Shown: positions 20,290 to 31,628, counted from the stretch's first letter. The stretch: DNA of 64,000 nucleotides from Forficula auricularia (GCA_024734495.1 JALMQS010000069.1:1562216-1626215), one strand, 5' to 3'. Numbers and translations are program-made. The notes: generated by a model from the letters alone, not told the origin.

Positions 20290-21080
20290 AGCTGATGTAG
20301 CCATCGACATGACTTTACCTTACACCTGGCCCCTCTCTTATATTTAATATTTAATAAAATAATTTATAATTATTTATGAAGAACATCTCCCCTTTCTTAA
20401 TTTTGGACCCATTAGCAATTAATAATACCTTCTTTTAATTATGAGACTATTTTATTAAAAATATCAGCTTTCTTCGATTCTTGTTTGAAAATATTTTTGA
20501 ACCCACCCTTTGGTCACTATCAATTTCATATAGTGGGTCATTTTCATAAGGTCATTTAGGGATCATATGCCTTATTTCGTACAAATAGCTTAAAGGGTCT
20601 AGGACTTATATTGATAGTTCTATTTTTTGAACCCCCCCCCCCCGCCCAAAATAATACCTCTCTTTGTAAATCATTTCATTTTTCTTGTTTTATTTTAGTT
20701 TTAAAATCTTCTAATTTTAATTTTTGAACGAACACCACTTAATTTTTGGTTTGATTTCAACCAAAATCTAATCAGCTCTTAATCTCAATCCACCAAAACT
20801 ACATGTGAAATTTCGTTTTGATATTCACACTAATTTTTTAGCTAGAGCGTACAAAAAATTTGGTAACGTACTAACTATAGTAATAGACAAAATAATTAAT
20901 ATTTCGTAAAATATAATTTTTTCGATGGTTACTCATTAGAGCTTTTTTGTAGGCCAAAACGACATGGTTTTGCTCAATTTTTTTTTGATCAAAATAATTT
21001 TAGCCGTTTTTGAGATATTTCGAAAAAACAAAGAAAAAAAACATTTTTTTCCTTCACGATTACAATACTTAATTTGACCT
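20290..21080 (+). repeat. interspersed repeat family R, copy 1
   Basis: Shares long blocks with 30225-31020, 32400-32588, 60530-61010 and, inverted, 44470-45030 and 45550-46080. Hallmarks are CATGACTTTACC near one end, AATCAGCTCTTAATCT, TTCGTTTTGATATTCACAC and AGCCGTTTTTGAGATATTTC. No coding content and no defined ends; possibly a non-autonomous element. Confidence 0.6.
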
Positions 21081-21515
21081 TATACTGTATGGTAACATAA
21101 AAAAATGTTCAACTGATTTTACAGAAAATATTAAATAAATAAATAAATAATAAAAAATAAAAAGCATATGAAATAGAGGAATAATTTTGGACATAAAATT
21201 TTATAAAAATTAAAAATAAAAAACAAAATGTAATTTTCATAAATAATAAAAATTAAAAAAACTTTTTAAAGTAATTTTTCTGATTTAGAAGAAAAACATA
21301 AAAATTCTAGAAGTAAAGGGGTAGTAAGTAGTTACTTCCAGTTGACCAATGTGAAGGAAAATTTTACTGTGATATCCGCAGTTAAAATTCTTATCACTGA
21401 AATTTACCATTTTTAAGTTTTTCACTACCATAGATATACCAATGGCTTTCTGGGCACTTTTTGAGCTTTGAGACATAAAATCAAGTATTTAAACTTATAC
21501 TCCTTCTAACTATAT
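21081..21515. other. unassigned AT-rich sequence
   Basis: Contains an AAAT microsatellite (21134-21160). The 63-residue minus frame at 21285-21476 has no recognisable content. Confidence 0.3.
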
Positions 21516-22960
21516 AAGCTATGAAATAGTGAAGTTAATTTTCACATTAATATATCAAATAATAATTAATACATTAAAAGAGAATTGTTTTTGATCGCGC
21601 TTTTTAAACAAGATATATATCGCGAGACTACTGCTGGTTGAGGCTATTGGAGTCTGCTAAGTCTTAAGTCTGGACCAAGAGAGAATGAAAAAGATGTGAT
21701 CCATCTAGCTATAATCCAGCATCATTACGCGATTGGCCCGCATGACACTTTTTATATCAAACACTGATATGGATCACCAAATGAATTTGAAATCTGAGAT
21801 GTTATATATTCATATATTCAATCTCCCAATTCAAGGCGCTCGTCTGTTAACACGTGTGTTAGGTGTTTGCAATAAATTAATCATTAGTTTCCTGTATTTG
21901 ATTCGATCGCAAATCAAATGCAGATGATTTTTTCGAATATTAAGTGAAATATCTGAATTTATATATTTCTAACTTGAAATAGTGAAGTTGATTTTCTCAT
22001 TAATATATCAAAGAATAATTAACACATTAACGAGAATTGTTTTTGATTTTTTAAACAAGATATATATATATACATATATATATAAACAAACGATATCTTA
22101 TATAAATCATAAGTTTCCTGTATTTGATTCGATCGAATGCAGATGATTTTTGTCAAATATTAAGTGAAAATAATATCCGAATTTATATATTTATAACTAG
22201 TGAAGTTAATTTTCTCATTAATATATCAAAGAATAATTAACACATTAACTAATTAGAATTATTTTTGATCGCGCTTTTTAAACAAGATATATATCGCGAG
22301 ACTACTGCTGGTTGAAGCTATTGGAGTCTGCTGAGTCTTAAGTCTGGACCAAAAGAGAATGAAAAAGATGTTATTGTCCATTTGGCTATAATCCAGCATC
22401 ATTTCGCGATAACACTTTTTATATCAAACACTGATATGAATGGATATTTGACAAAAATCATCTGCATTCGATTCGCGATCGGATCAAATACAGGAAACTT
22501 ATGAATAATTAATGAAAAACACCTAACACACGTGTTAACAGATCGTGCGCTCTGGACTGGGAGATTAAATATATAACATCTCAGATTTCAAATTCATTTG
22601 GTGATCCATATCAGTGTTTGATATAAAAAGTGTCATGTCGGCCAATCGCGTAATGATGCTGGATTATAGTCAAATGGATTACATCTTTTTCATTCTCTCT
22701 TGGTCCAGACTTAAGACTCAGCAGACTCCAATAGCTTCAACCAGCAGTAGTCTCGCGATATATACCTTGTTTAAAAAGCGCGATCAAAAACAATTCTCGT
22801 TAATGTGTTAATTATTCTTTGATATATTAATGAGAAAATTAACTTCCCTATTTTAAGTTAGAAATATATAAATTCAGATATTATTTTCACTTAATATTTG
22901 ATAAAAATCATCTGCATTCGATCGAATCAAATACAGGAAACTTATGATTTATATAAGCTG
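21516..22960. repeat. large imperfect palindrome with internal duplication
   Basis: Left arm (21520-21945) and right arm (about 22440-22860) are near-complementary over about 400 bp. They include GATCGCGCTTTTTAAACAAG, CTACTGCTGGTTGA and AACACGTGTGTTAG. A further partial direct copy at 22140-22430 is wedged between them. The open frames in the arms have no protein similarity I recognise. Confidence 0.75.
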
Positions 22961-23818
22961 TGGTTTGTTTGCTAGTAAAATTCAAAAATTTAAAGTTAGA
23001 AATATTAATATTAGATTTCAAAAAGTTCATTTCTAGAAATGCCTTTCTTTCCACTACTTTACTTATTCTATATAAGTGAAAGTAAAATGTTGTTTTGTTT
23101 TTCTGTTCTTTTTATGAGTTACAAAACGAAACATTTTGATGATTGGACGGGCAGTGGAGTGTTTTTGTGATGGAAACATAATATATATGTATTATGTATT
23201 CAAGTTTTGTTCTCTCATAGACAAGATAAAAAAAAATATTTTTATTTGACTTTAAGAGGATCGCAAAATGTACCCGGTCAGAATTCTTGACAAGAAATAC
23301 TTTCCATTTATGCATATTTTATATTAGAGAACAGTAAAATAGGGAGAGAGAAAAAATATAAGACGGTAATATAAAATATTCAAAGGAGATAAAATGTGTA
23401 AATTCCATTTCATTTTTTTCTTTAATAAGATGGGCTCAAAAAGGCCATAAGGAATATAAAGTAAAGTTTATTCGCTAAAAATATGTCTTGTTCAGCTTCT
23501 TTTCTATATACTTACTTAGAGAAGACACGCCACAAGATGTATCGTGCAATTTGAACAAAATCCAATCATCTCTTTTCGAGATATCGTTATATTTTGAAAA
23601 ATTGCATTCTTTTTTCAATTTATTATTTTTTATTAAAAAACTAATGATAAAATAATTCTGATTATAGGTATTACGTGCAGAGGGATAACTAGGATTTTAG
23701 CGCCTTTGGCAAATATATAGATTGGAGTCCTTATTTTATTTTGCAAAAAAAGTAAAAAAAAAGAGAAAAATTCATGCTTTTTTTAAAAAGCATAAATTTT
23801 TGTCAAATATAATAAGAA
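22961..23818. other. unassigned AT-rich sequence
   Basis: No gene or element end. An A/T-rich inverted pair (AAGCATAAATTTTTG and its surroundings) lies near 23770-23800. Confidence 0.3.
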
Positions 23819-24583
23819 GTACCTGGAAGCACCGAGCGATGCTTGGTAACTTCTTCCTTCGGTTAAAAGCCTTATTTTATTATTATTTTTAATTTAAAAT
23901 TCTGATAAAAAGGTCGATTTTTATTCGAGAGCCGTTTTCAAATTAAAAAAAATACAAAAATATATAATATTCGCCCACTGTACCCCCCCCCCCCCCCACC
24001 TTCACCCTGCTCGACCTCACCCCCGAAATCTCGCCCTACCCCCGGATCATCCACCACTGCACCCCACCTCCTGCACCAGTTTTGATTCAACCATAAGATT
24101 CATTTTTATTCATCCAATTGTTAATAAATAAAACCTATCAAAATGTGTTGTTTTTTCAGAAAATTGAGACCTGCTTATGCGAAATATATTTTTAAATAAA
24201 TTCTTGATTATTTTTTATTGTACTAAATAAATAAAATTCTTTATAAAAACAATTATAAAACGTTTATTAATATTTCTAACGTTTAAGGAGAACAAAATAT
24301 GTTAAAATCCACAATCACAATACTTCTTAATAGCCTTTGAGAATAAAGGATTAACCCAACCCATTGTCTGTCTGGGTGCAAAAGTAAACAAAAGAGAAAC
24401 CTTTTTTAAACTCCAAGATTGGGATTTGTCTACCTGAGAATAATTAATTTGATTACGAAAAAAACCCATCAAAAACAATTCCAAGATGAGACCGTGACAG
24501 ATCGAATTGCCAACCCAAAAACCCCCTAACCCGTGAATTTCATCAAAATCGGTAGAGTCGTTTTCAAAATAGAACCAAGATAC

Positions 24584-24624
<41 letters not shown>

Positions 24625-24627
<3 letters not shown>

Positions 24628-26381
24628 TAATATATATAAATCTCGTGTCACAATGTTTGTCCTCAATGGACTCCTAAACCACTGAACCGATTATAATAAA
24701 ATTCGCACACCATGTGCAGTTCGATCCAACTTGAGAAATAGGATAGTTTAAATCTCAAATTATAGTCGCAATTTTAATTTATTGCTAATTATTTGTCTGT
24801 TATTATTTGACAGTCACAATTATCTGTTAACTCCAACAGATGTCGATACCTTTCGACTGGGTTGAGTAAGTAATCAATAGATGGCGCTGCTATGGTAAAT
24901 CTACGAACGTGTCATATAAGCTACATTTTAACAGCATAATTACCACGTGTTGTTGACGCTATAAAATTAATTAAATTTATTTTGTAGTGAACGAAATACC
25001 GTATAATTCAATTATTTCCACTTTTAAATTTTTGGTGTTAGCATAGCCGGCCACGTGTTACTTAGACTGAAGTGTAAATTGCATTCATATTATAATGAAG
25101 ATAATACAGTGAAATAATAATACGGTAAAATAGAACTGCAACCAAATACGCGATGCATTAAACTACCAGACAATTTTTGCACTGTTGTTCAGGATAAAAA
25201 TGAATTGATTCAGAGTATTTTCCCGGATATACAGAATAATTATTTGAATCATGAATGGCTCAGTCAACGAGCGATTTTGGCAGCCAAAAACGTTGATGTT
25301 GACGAAATTGACTTCAGATACAACAGTTGTTACAAGGGCGATCTGATGTATATTTAAATCAATCGATACTAGTGGTGATGAAAACGAGAGTGTAAATTTT
25401 CCGATTGAATTTTAAATTCATTAGATATCCCTGGAATGCCACCATAATCTTCGATTAAAGGATTGGTTCCCCTATTATTCTCCTCCAGTAATTTGAATCC
25501 ACCTCAATTTACTAGTAGCAGTACGCGTTTGGTCATCAAAGAGTCACCGGAAACATTCTTGAAGCTTAACCATTTTGGCTGGGAAGTTTAAAGGAAAAAT
25601 GGTCCTGCTGCCACGTATTCCGATGGATACCATCAGATTCTACCATACCCGTTCAAAAGGCTACAGTTTCCAATTCGTTTAGCTTTCGCACATGTCTATA
25701 AATAAATCTTGAAGGTCAAACAATGTCCATTTGTGGTTTAGATTTGGAAAATACATGTTTTTCTCATGGGCAACTATATGTTGCGTGTTCACGTGTTGGG
25801 AAACCGTCAATCTATTTGTGTTAGCTAAAGACAGGTTAACCAAAAAACATTGTTGCACCGATTGGTGTTGAATTAAGTGAAATTGAAAGTATTTATAATT
25901 CAAAAAGATAGATATTAATGTTTAAAAGTTTAAGACTGTCTGCCTTGCCTACCTCGTTCATGAGTTTAAGCGTCACATGTTATTTACTGTATTATACTGT
26001 AATATACTTATTTGTTATAAAATTAAATGGAAATAATAAATCTGATAAATTTTTATTTTGTATTGATTTCTGCTTAATATCAAGTGTAAGAACATTTTAA
26101 TTAATTGTGTTCAACGTACTTCCCTTCAAATCTCAATCCAGTGAATTTGTATACCAACATCAACATTTTCGTCTTTGTTCGTAAATAATTTCATTGTACT
26201 AAAGGGTTATAGTAGTAGAAAGTCAACAAGGAGATCACCATATTTTTTTACAAATACTATCTGTGTGAAAAAGCATAGTGGACTCCGTGACTGATGTTCT
26301 CTTATCGTTCCTCTTAGATTGTTTACTATAATGTAATATAACAAAAACTTTAGCCACAGCAACGCGTGGCCGGGTCAGCTA
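24625..26381 (+). mobile_element. Helitron with helicase remnant
   Basis: Starts TCTTAATATATATAAATCTC just after A, a start I associate with insect Helitrons. It ends with the hairpin GCCAC-AGCAACGC-GTGGC (26353-26370) followed by CGGGTCAGCTA. Coding remains of the helicase end lie at about 25150-25915. With only 1.76 kb, the Rep nuclease half is missing. It inserted inside the TA microsatellite of another Helitron-like element. Confidence 0.75.
25150..25915 (+). pseudogene. Helitron PIF1-like helicase, C-terminal remnant
   Basis: Recognisable pieces in order: LPDNFCTVVQDKNELIQSIF and PDIQNNYLNHEWLSQRAILA followed by AKNVDVDEI (about 25164-25305); then, after stops and shifts, PYPFKRLQFPIRLAFA (about 25645-25690); then SICGLDLENTCFSHGQLYVA and CSRVGKPSIYL (about 25725-25820). 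These are helicase motifs IV-VI of PIF1-type Helitron proteins, including the CSRVGKP motif VI arginine. At least three stops or shifts inactivate it. Confidence 0.88.
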
Positions 26382-26384
26382 TAT

Positions 26385-26535
26385 ATATATAAAAAAAAAA
26401 AAAAAACAATTTACATAAAAGGTAATCAATTTTGGACACCTCATACTTTCATTCCGAGACGCCGCCCGCCAGGGCAACCTGCCCGGAGGGCTAGCTGGGA
26501 CAGGCGTGCCGGAGGCACACATGGGTACGGCTCAG
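26385..26535 (-). repeat. GC-rich structured repeat, copy Z
   Basis: Inverted copy of the modules at 9420-9500 and 11405-11475: the minus strand reads GTGCCTCCGGCACGCC...AGCCCTCCGGGCAGG, TTGCCCTGGCGGGCGGCG, TCTCGG. An A-run (26391-26406) borders the unit on the other side. All three copies end in TCTCGG before diverging. Confidence 0.5.
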
Positions 26536-26689
26536 TATATATATATATATATATACAATTTTTGCTCGTTTAATAAGAGTAGATATAATGAATATGAAGG
26601 GGAACAAATTAAAGAGTATACCTGTCAAGTTTCTTATTATACATTTTTTTTGCTATAAAAAACAAAAACAATACAAAATTATTAGTAAA

Positions 26690-27411
26690 TCTTATCTTAT
26701 TAAATGAGCAATTCTTGTAAATATTTACAATCGGTTTCTCAAAAACGGCTCTAATGATTTCGCTAAAAATTGGTGTTCTTATCAAGTCTCATGAGTTATT
26801 AGTTGTTTCAAATTTTTAATCCGATTGAAATAAAGGAAGGGGGTTTAAATTAGTCATGTGGCAAAATAAATATTTTAATCGTTCATATCTCGTCTTCGGT
26901 AAGTCGCAGAGCTTTGAAATTTGAAACTTAAGCTATCTAGAGGCTACAAGAAGTATAACAAGATTTTGGCTAAAATAGAAAAACAGGAAGTTGATGTTTA
27001 CGTACGTAAGAATGTACCCCCCATGCGTTTCGTAACCATAAATCTCAGAGGTAAGAAATTCGAAACTTAAGCACGATATAGGCTAGAAGGAGTAGAGGAA
27101 ACTTTTGCTTGAAAACGGGACACCGGAAGTGGATATTTACATGACAGATTTTTCTTTTTTTTTTGATTTTCTCAAAAACGGAACTAACGATTTTTTTTAA
27201 ATTAGTCCACTTATCAAGTGTCATGAGGTAGTCGTGTATAGATTTTAATTCGATTGAAATAAAGGAAGGGGGTGTAAATTAGGAGTGTTGTAAAATAAAT
27301 ATTTTAATCATTCATACATCGTCTTTGGTAAGTCGCAGAACCTTGGAAATTTGAAATTTAAGCTTTTTAGAGGCAAAAAGTTACCGAGCATCGCTCGGTG
27401 CTCGAGGCACT
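26690..27411 (+). mobile_element. Helitron-like element with internal duplication
   Basis: The 5' end TCTTATCTTATTAAATGAGC aligns with TCTACTCTTATTAAACGAGC of the other copies. The 3' end has the perfect hairpin CCGAGC-ATC-GCTCGG (27384-27398) and CGAGGCACT. The interior contains a direct duplication (about 26737-26945 and 27168-27370) with ATTGAAATAAAGGAAGGGGG and GGTAAGTCGCAGA in each copy. No coding content. Confidence 0.65.
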
Positions 27412-27530
27412 AAGTATTATAATATAAGCCACGATTTTTTCCACACCGTTGCACCGAATGAAATGAAATTGAAAACCTAGCATTGTTTTAACAAAATGAA
27501 GCGCTGATTAGTTTTTGGTACATATATACT

Positions 27531-27606
27531 TGTGCAGTGCTTGTATGATTATAAATTGAATGAAACATTCATTCAATTTATAACCATACAAGCACTGCAC
27601 AAGTTA
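27531..27606. repeat. near-perfect palindrome
   Basis: ACTTGTGCAGTGCTTGTATG...ATTGAATGAA faces the inverse, with about 35-bp arms and almost no spacer. No cores or tails of the other hairpin families are present. Could be extruded as a cruciform. Confidence 0.7.
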
Positions 27607-27609
27607 GTG

Positions 27610-28200
27610 TGTTTTCTTAGGGGGGCAGCCGGTCAGCTGATTAGCGACCAAATGGTTTCAATTTCGATAATTCCTTCAACTAACTTTTTAGTATAAATTG
27701 ACAAATTTTGGAATTAACGTAATAATTTAATGACAAATACATAATGATGCCTCGTAGTTTTGATTTTTCTAGGAGGGGATGAGTTTTGTAGGGGGCACTG
27801 CCACTCTTATCCCACCCCTATGATGAGGAGGCTGCTGAAATTAACATATAACTGAAACAATTGTTATCGATTTACTAAATTATACATCTATGAATAATAT
27901 ATGTATAAATGATTTAGTGCTTGCTATTAAGATGCTTAAATTTCTATTGTTGATCATAATACATAAAAACATTTATTCAAATAGCTGGAAATTGGATTAT
28001 ACTATATGCCATTTAGATGATAATTTTCTCTGCTTTCTTCTTCTTCAAGCGCTATACTCGATTTCGAGAGTCGGCAATTACTATGGAGATGGAGAGTATC
28101 CTCTCCAATGTAATTTTTCTTGTCAAATTTTTTACAGGGAGAGGTTTCCCATTGCCTTCCCATGATTTTAGTAAGGTGCCTTACAATATGAAAAATTGAA
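27610..28200 (+). repeat. segment duplicated at 31040-31860
   Basis: Two blocks, GGGGCAGCCGGTCAGCTGAT-containing (27629-27835) and GATTTAGT...GGTTTCCCATTGCCTTCCCA-containing (27908-28190), recur at 31653-31860 and 31047-31310 in swapped order. The frame at 27890-28165 is within the repeat and is not convincing as a gene. Confidence 0.6.
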
Positions 28201-28457
28201 GTTTCTCTTCTTATTTTATTAAATATAAATAGAGGCAGGTGTATGTCATGTCATGGGGATGACCATATCAGTTTATTTTGTAATAAATTTGAAAAAAATA
28301 GTTTTTTCAATGGGATTCTCAAACCATCTCCGCTCTATTTCACCTACTCCATTATTAGAGCGACTTTAATTGGAGATCGTACCGAGCTTGAAAAAGTTAT
28401 TATTTTGTCCTCTAATTGAAACTTTTTTTTTGGCTTTTCGGCCTTTCTAGCCATAAC

Positions 28458-28967
28458 TTACTTAGTTAACTTCAATGCAGGGAAAACTCAGTGTTGCAAT
28501 TCAGAAGCGAGCAATTAAACTAATAGGAGACCCGGCTCTAACCAACTCACTCGACTCCCTGGCTCACCGAAGAACCGTTTCTGCCCTTTCCCTGTACTAC
28601 AGATACTATCACGGTGTCTGTTCAGTCGAGCTGAAATCAATTATCCCTCCTAATGCCATCTTTGCGAGAAACACGCGGTTTTCAAACACTCAGCACCCCT
28701 TCGCTGTCAAATTGGTTAAAAGTCGAACAAGCGCTTTCGCCAACTCTTTTGTCCCTATGACCTTCAGAGACTGGAACTCGCTCCCTGCCACAATCTTTCC
28801 CGCGACTTATAACCTTCAGCTGTTTAAGACCCGTGTCCACAGATGCCTTCGACCCCCGCCCAACCCATAGGATTCTTTCTTCTTTTCACGATGGAGGGCC
28901 AACCCAGGCCTTTAGGGGTTGCACCTTTTTGGTGTAACTCCTTCCCTCATCATTATCATAAAAAAAA
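28458..28967 (+). mobile_element. 5'-truncated LINE, CR1/jockey-type
   Basis: Inserted between CTAGCCATAA and GCCATTTACG of a SINE unit, which are contiguous in the next unit (about 29148-29166). The 3' end reads GGTGTAACTCCTTCCCTCAT, CATTATCAT and an A-run. Same family as 16999-17290 and 59157-59237. A long target duplication is not obvious. Confidence 0.8.
28475..28870 (+). pseudogene. LINE reverse transcriptase, C-terminal 131 residues
   Basis: Open frame with LDSLAHRRTVSALSLYYRYY, HGVCSVELKSIIPP, RFSNTQHPFAV, FANSFVPMTFRDWNSLPA and YNLQLFKTRVHRCLR. This is the region after the thumb, typical of CR1/jockey-type polymerases. The catalytic core is absent, so the frame is only the surviving tail of a much longer protein. 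The apparent start codon is fortuitous. Confidence 0.88.
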
Positions 28968-29967
28968 AGCCATTTACGATACTATTTATTATTTTTAAAT
29001 TTGTCCCTAGCCCGGGGGTCAGATTTTAGCCGGATGCCTCGAGTCGGATTCGAACCCGGGTCCACTTGGTTAGCAGGATGACACGCTACCGCCTAGCCTA
29101 TCCTCCCCAACCCCTAATTATTTTTTTTATTGGCTTTTCGGCCTTTCTAGTCATAAGCCATTTACGATACTATTTATTTTTTATTTAAATTTGTCCCTAC
29201 CCTGGGGATCAGATTTTAGCCGGATGCCTCGAGTCGGATTCGAACCCGGGTCCACTTGGTTAGCAGGATGACACGCTACCGCCTAGCCTATCCTCCCCCC
29301 TCCTAATTATTTTTTTTATTGGATTTTCGGCCTTTCTAGTCATAAGCCATTTACGATACTATTTATTTTTAATTTTAAATTTGTCTCTACCTCAGGGGTC
29401 AGATTTTAGCCGGATGCCTCGAGCCGGATTCGAACTCGGGTCCTCTTGGTTAGCTGGCTGACATGCTACCGCCTAGCCTACCCGACCCCCCAACAAATAA
29501 TCGAAACTTGAAATTTTAAAATTGAATTTTTCCATTATTGGAACAATGGCTTCTTTTTGATTCTAAGCAACGATGTTATGTTCTTTGACTAGGAATGCTC
29601 ACGCAAACATGCCCATTTTCTCTTTGCTATTTGATTATTAGAATTTGAATTTAATAATCAAGGGCTTTCGGATTATTATTTGATGCTCAAATCCGACGCC
29701 ATTACTCTCTCCCCTATTTCAATATATTTTTTATTAATTTTTCAATCGAATTTTTGATATTCAATCTTTGAAAGTAATATTTTTGAATGATTCTAGTTGA
29801 AATGACATTTTATAAAATTAATCAAATAGAATGATGGGCATTCGAAATTCATCTCTAACCTCTTGATTTGAGTGTAGGTATATGTGTAATTTCTAAACTT
29901 AAGCCTATCAGTAGATTTTCTTATTATATATCTTATATTAAAATATTTTCCTAATATTCTATTTCAG

Positions 29968-30034
29968 TCGAATGTGGTGAAAAATCAATCATTCCTTTCT
30001 CCAAGCGATCCAGAGCTGATCTCTTCAAAATAAT
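29968..30034 (+). other. exon-like unit b
   Basis: 67 bp between TTCTATTTCAG (29957-29967) and GTAAGTTCC (from 30035), both good splice signals. In frame 1 it reads SNVVKNQSFLSPSDPELISS, K, stop. Two diverged copies with the same borders are at 46941-47016 (76 bp) and 44134-44197 (64 bp). The lengths differ by multiples of three. No gene identity is recognised. Confidence 0.4.
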
Positions 30035-30224
30035 GTAAGTTCCAATTTTACTTTAGTTTTTCTAACCATTTGACTCAATATTATTTTGCATTAATTTGTA
30101 ATAGCTTATCATAATCATTTGCATTGGATTATTTTTTACTAATTCCTATTTATAATTTGCTATTATGTAGAAATGATTTCTGGCCAAATGGGCATCTATG
30201 TTCCCGAGGCCAATAAAAGAAAGG

Positions 30225-31020
30225 AAAAAAATAAACTGACGTGTTCTGATGTGGCCATCCACTTGACTTTACCATACAACCTGCCCCCTCACTTATATTT
30301 AATATTTAATAAAATTATTTATAATCATGTAGGGGAGGCGGGCTAGTTTTTGCTTTTTAGACTTCTGAGATCCCACTGATGTATACAAAATTTGGTTGAG
30401 TTTGGTCAAATGGCCAAGATTTTAATTTTTTGACCATGCACCTCCCCCCACATTTTGTGCGGTTAGTTTTTGCATTTTTAGACATCTGGGGGTCCACTGA
30501 TTATGTATACCAAATTTGGTTGAGTTTGCTCAAACGGCTTAGATTTTTAATTTTTTACCCCCCATTTTGGGCGGTTAGTTTTTGCATTTTTAGACTTCTG
30601 GGGTCCCACTAATTATGTATACAAAATTTGGTTGAGTTTGGCCTTGATTTTTAAAACCCCCCTCCACCCCTCTTAATTTTGGATCGATATGCACCAAAAT
30701 CTAATCAGCTCTTAATCTCAATGGACCAAAACTACGTGTGAAATTTGGTTTCGATATTCACACTAGTTTTTGAGCTAGCTCGTCCACAACATTTGGTAAC
30801 GCACAGACTAACAGACTAACAGACATTTTGACATAACAATTATTATCTCAAAAAATATAATTTTTTCGATGTTCACTTGTTAGGGCTTTTTTGTAGAGCG
30901 AAATGCCATGGTTTTGCTCAATTTTTTTAATCGAAATAGTTTAGCCGTTTTTGAGATATTTTGAAAAAAAAGAAGGAAAAAAACCACTTTTTCCATACAC
31001 GATTACAATACTTGACCATA
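30225..31020 (+). repeat. interspersed repeat family R, copy 2
   Basis: Homologous to 20290-21080. It includes an internal triplication of about 108 bp (30340-30635; each unit has TTTGCATTTTTAGACTTCTG and CCAAATTTGGTTGAGTTTG or close variants). Frames here are chance. Confidence 0.6.
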
Positions 31021-31397
31021 CCCTGTATGGTAAAGTAAAAAGAAATGATTTAGTTCCTGATATTAAGATGCTTAAATTTCTATTGATCAAAATACATAAA
31101 AAGATTTACTCAAATAGCTGGAATTTGGATATATTATTTGCAATTTAGATGATAATTTTCTCTGTTTTCTTTTTCTTCAAGCGCCATACTCGATTCCGAG
31201 AGTCGGCAATTACTAGGGAGATGTAATTTTTCTTGTGAATTTTTCCCCCACAGAGAGTGGTTTCCCATTGCCTTCCCATGGTTTTAGTGAGGCGCCTTGC
31301 ATTTTTGACAAATATGAAAACTTGTTCTCTCTCTTACATATATTTCAAATTCAGGAAACTTTTAGCGCCTTAGCCACTGTTCTACCGGCACCCATTA

Positions 31398-31628
31398 GCC
31401 GGATACTGACTGAGCGAGCAGCCTCGCTAGGCTGCCTCGGGCGTTTGCCGCAGAATTATCCTGAGTGAACGCAGGAAACGACCCGAGGCGCCTTTGAGCA
31501 TTCACAAAACCAACCTATGGATCGGGCTGAGGCAGCCTCAGACGAGGCAACGGGCACTTTTGCCTTGGGCGAGGCACGTACTGACCAGGCATTTGACTCA
31601 AGGGGCAAATTCTCAGTCAGTATTCGGC
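31398..31628. mobile_element. GC-rich foldback element
   Basis: GCCGGATACTGACTGAG (31398-31414) faces its inverse CTCAGTCAGTATTCGGC (31612-31628; one mismatch). The interior is GC-rich with CTCGCTAGGCTGCCTCGGGC and CTGAGGCAGCCTCAGACGAG. It interrupts the duplicated segment of 31040-31860. It looks like a small non-autonomous DNA element of unknown family. Confidence 0.55.

Larger units (their letters stand above)
23819..26583 (-). mobile_element. Helitron-like element, outer, interrupted
   Basis: The minus-strand 5' end TCTACTCTTATTAAACGAGC is preceded by A (at 26584). The 3' end has the hairpin region CAAGCATCGCTCGG and ends GGTAC before T at 23818. The same element is uninterrupted at 42315-43146. 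Here its TA microsatellite was invaded by another Helitron (24625-26381) and a GC-rich unit (about 26385-26535). A C-run and a C-rich tract (about 23985-24070) are shared with the sibling. Insertion between A and T without target duplication fits Helitrons, but the 3' end is GGTAC rather than CTRR. Confidence 0.65.
28431..29495 (-). repeat. tandem tRNA-derived SINE units, split by LINE
   Basis: Three units with about 190-bp spacing (B box at 29046, 29236 and 29426). Each has GGCTTTTCGGCCTTTCTAG at one side and a tRNA-like body. The first unit is split: its start is at 28431-28457 and the rest resumes at 28968, after the LINE. On the minus strand the body reads GGCGGTAGCGTGTCATCCTG, CTAACCAAGTGGACCC and then GGGTTCGAATCC, with pol III A- and B-box-like segments. 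A single unit sits at 46293-46448. Confidence 0.75.
28240..30160 (+). repeat. segment paralogous to 46090-47160
   Basis: Matches 46090-47160 along its length, from ATGGGATTCTCAAACCATC through TTTCCATTATTGGAACAATG to the exon-like unit at 29968-30034 and its downstream flank. Here it is expanded by a LINE insertion and extra SINE units. Confidence 0.75.
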
